A stretch of DNA of 5,543 nucleotides, from contig JAEWYL010000257.1 in NCBI GenBank assembly GCA_023395675.1, positions 1-5,543 of the forward strand, written 5' to 3'. The position numbers were made by a program, and so were the translations under genes. Under the pieces are notes generated by a model, which did not search any database, was not told the origin of the DNA, and saw nothing but the letters and a program-made list of their open reading frames with translations. This document shows, piece by piece, positions 5,481-5,543 of this stretch. Numbering within the stretch: position 1 is the stretch's first letter; the number at the start of each line of letters is the position of its first letter. The DNA comes from Chloroflexota bacterium. Its GTDB lineage: Bacteria; Chloroflexota; Anaerolineae; Anaerolineales; UBA4823.

Positions 5481-5543
5481 GGGAGACTCTGCGGCATTTG
5501 AGTGCTCCTGCCGACGGGCTCGACGAGTAACTCCACATTTTTG

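Noticed and set aside
5342..5536. 64-codon - strand open frame at the right end
   Set aside because: It overlaps two good + strand promoter candidates and shows no recognisable motif; chance is the simplest reading.
3400..5538. 712-codon - strand open frame opposite the lipoprotein gene
   Set aside because: Same cause: antisense of a GC-rich gene. The + strand has a full ribosome binding site, signal peptide, lipobox and propeller motifs, while the - strand product has none.

Overview
The window reads as a GC-rich bacterial chromosome segment. It carries two complete protein genes on the + strand, a long repeat-filled intergenic region in front of them and a promoter-bearing stretch behind them. 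The Pro/Thr-rich lipoprotein linker, the TolB-like propeller lipoprotein, the short UvrA paralogue and the GC-rich dispersed repeats together suggest an Anaerolineae-like Chloroflexota. This is an inference from style; no marker gene is present to prove it.

Layout. Positions 1-493 hold a mosaic of direct and inverted repeats, built on a 9-bp motif and its reverse complement that alternate strictly nine times (one copy degenerate). I see no credible gene there. Positions 494-759 hold a strong palindrome (514-560) that looks like a leftward terminator or a dispersed hairpin, plus weaker inverted repeats. A well-spaced promoter (760-788) leads to a 775-residue UvrA paralogue (831-3158). It keeps both ATPase cassettes and two zinc-binding Cys sets but lacks the UvrB-binding domain, as in the UvrA2/DrrC group. 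Positions 3159-3417 hold a long perfect-type hairpin and two further, partly competing hairpins. A strong ribosome binding site then starts a 639-residue secreted lipoprotein (3418-5337). The lipoprotein has a lipobox, a disordered linker, two copies of a roughly 85-residue two-cysteine domain (about 61% identical to each other) and a six-motif TolB-like beta-propeller. Positions 5338-5543 hold two candidate promoters and a potentially structured leader; the gene they serve is beyond the window.

How the genes work together. The UvrA paralogue should act in the cytoplasm on DNA or DNA-bound drugs, and the lipoprotein on the outer face of the membrane. They are separated by 259 bp containing terminator-like hairpins, so I see no reason to call them one operon or one pathway. 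The UvrA promoter and the distal promoter share an identical decamer around the -35 box. I found no clear new defence or mobile system; the most unusual items are the alternating repeat array, the recently duplicated cysteine-paired domain, and a start-less open frame at the right end.
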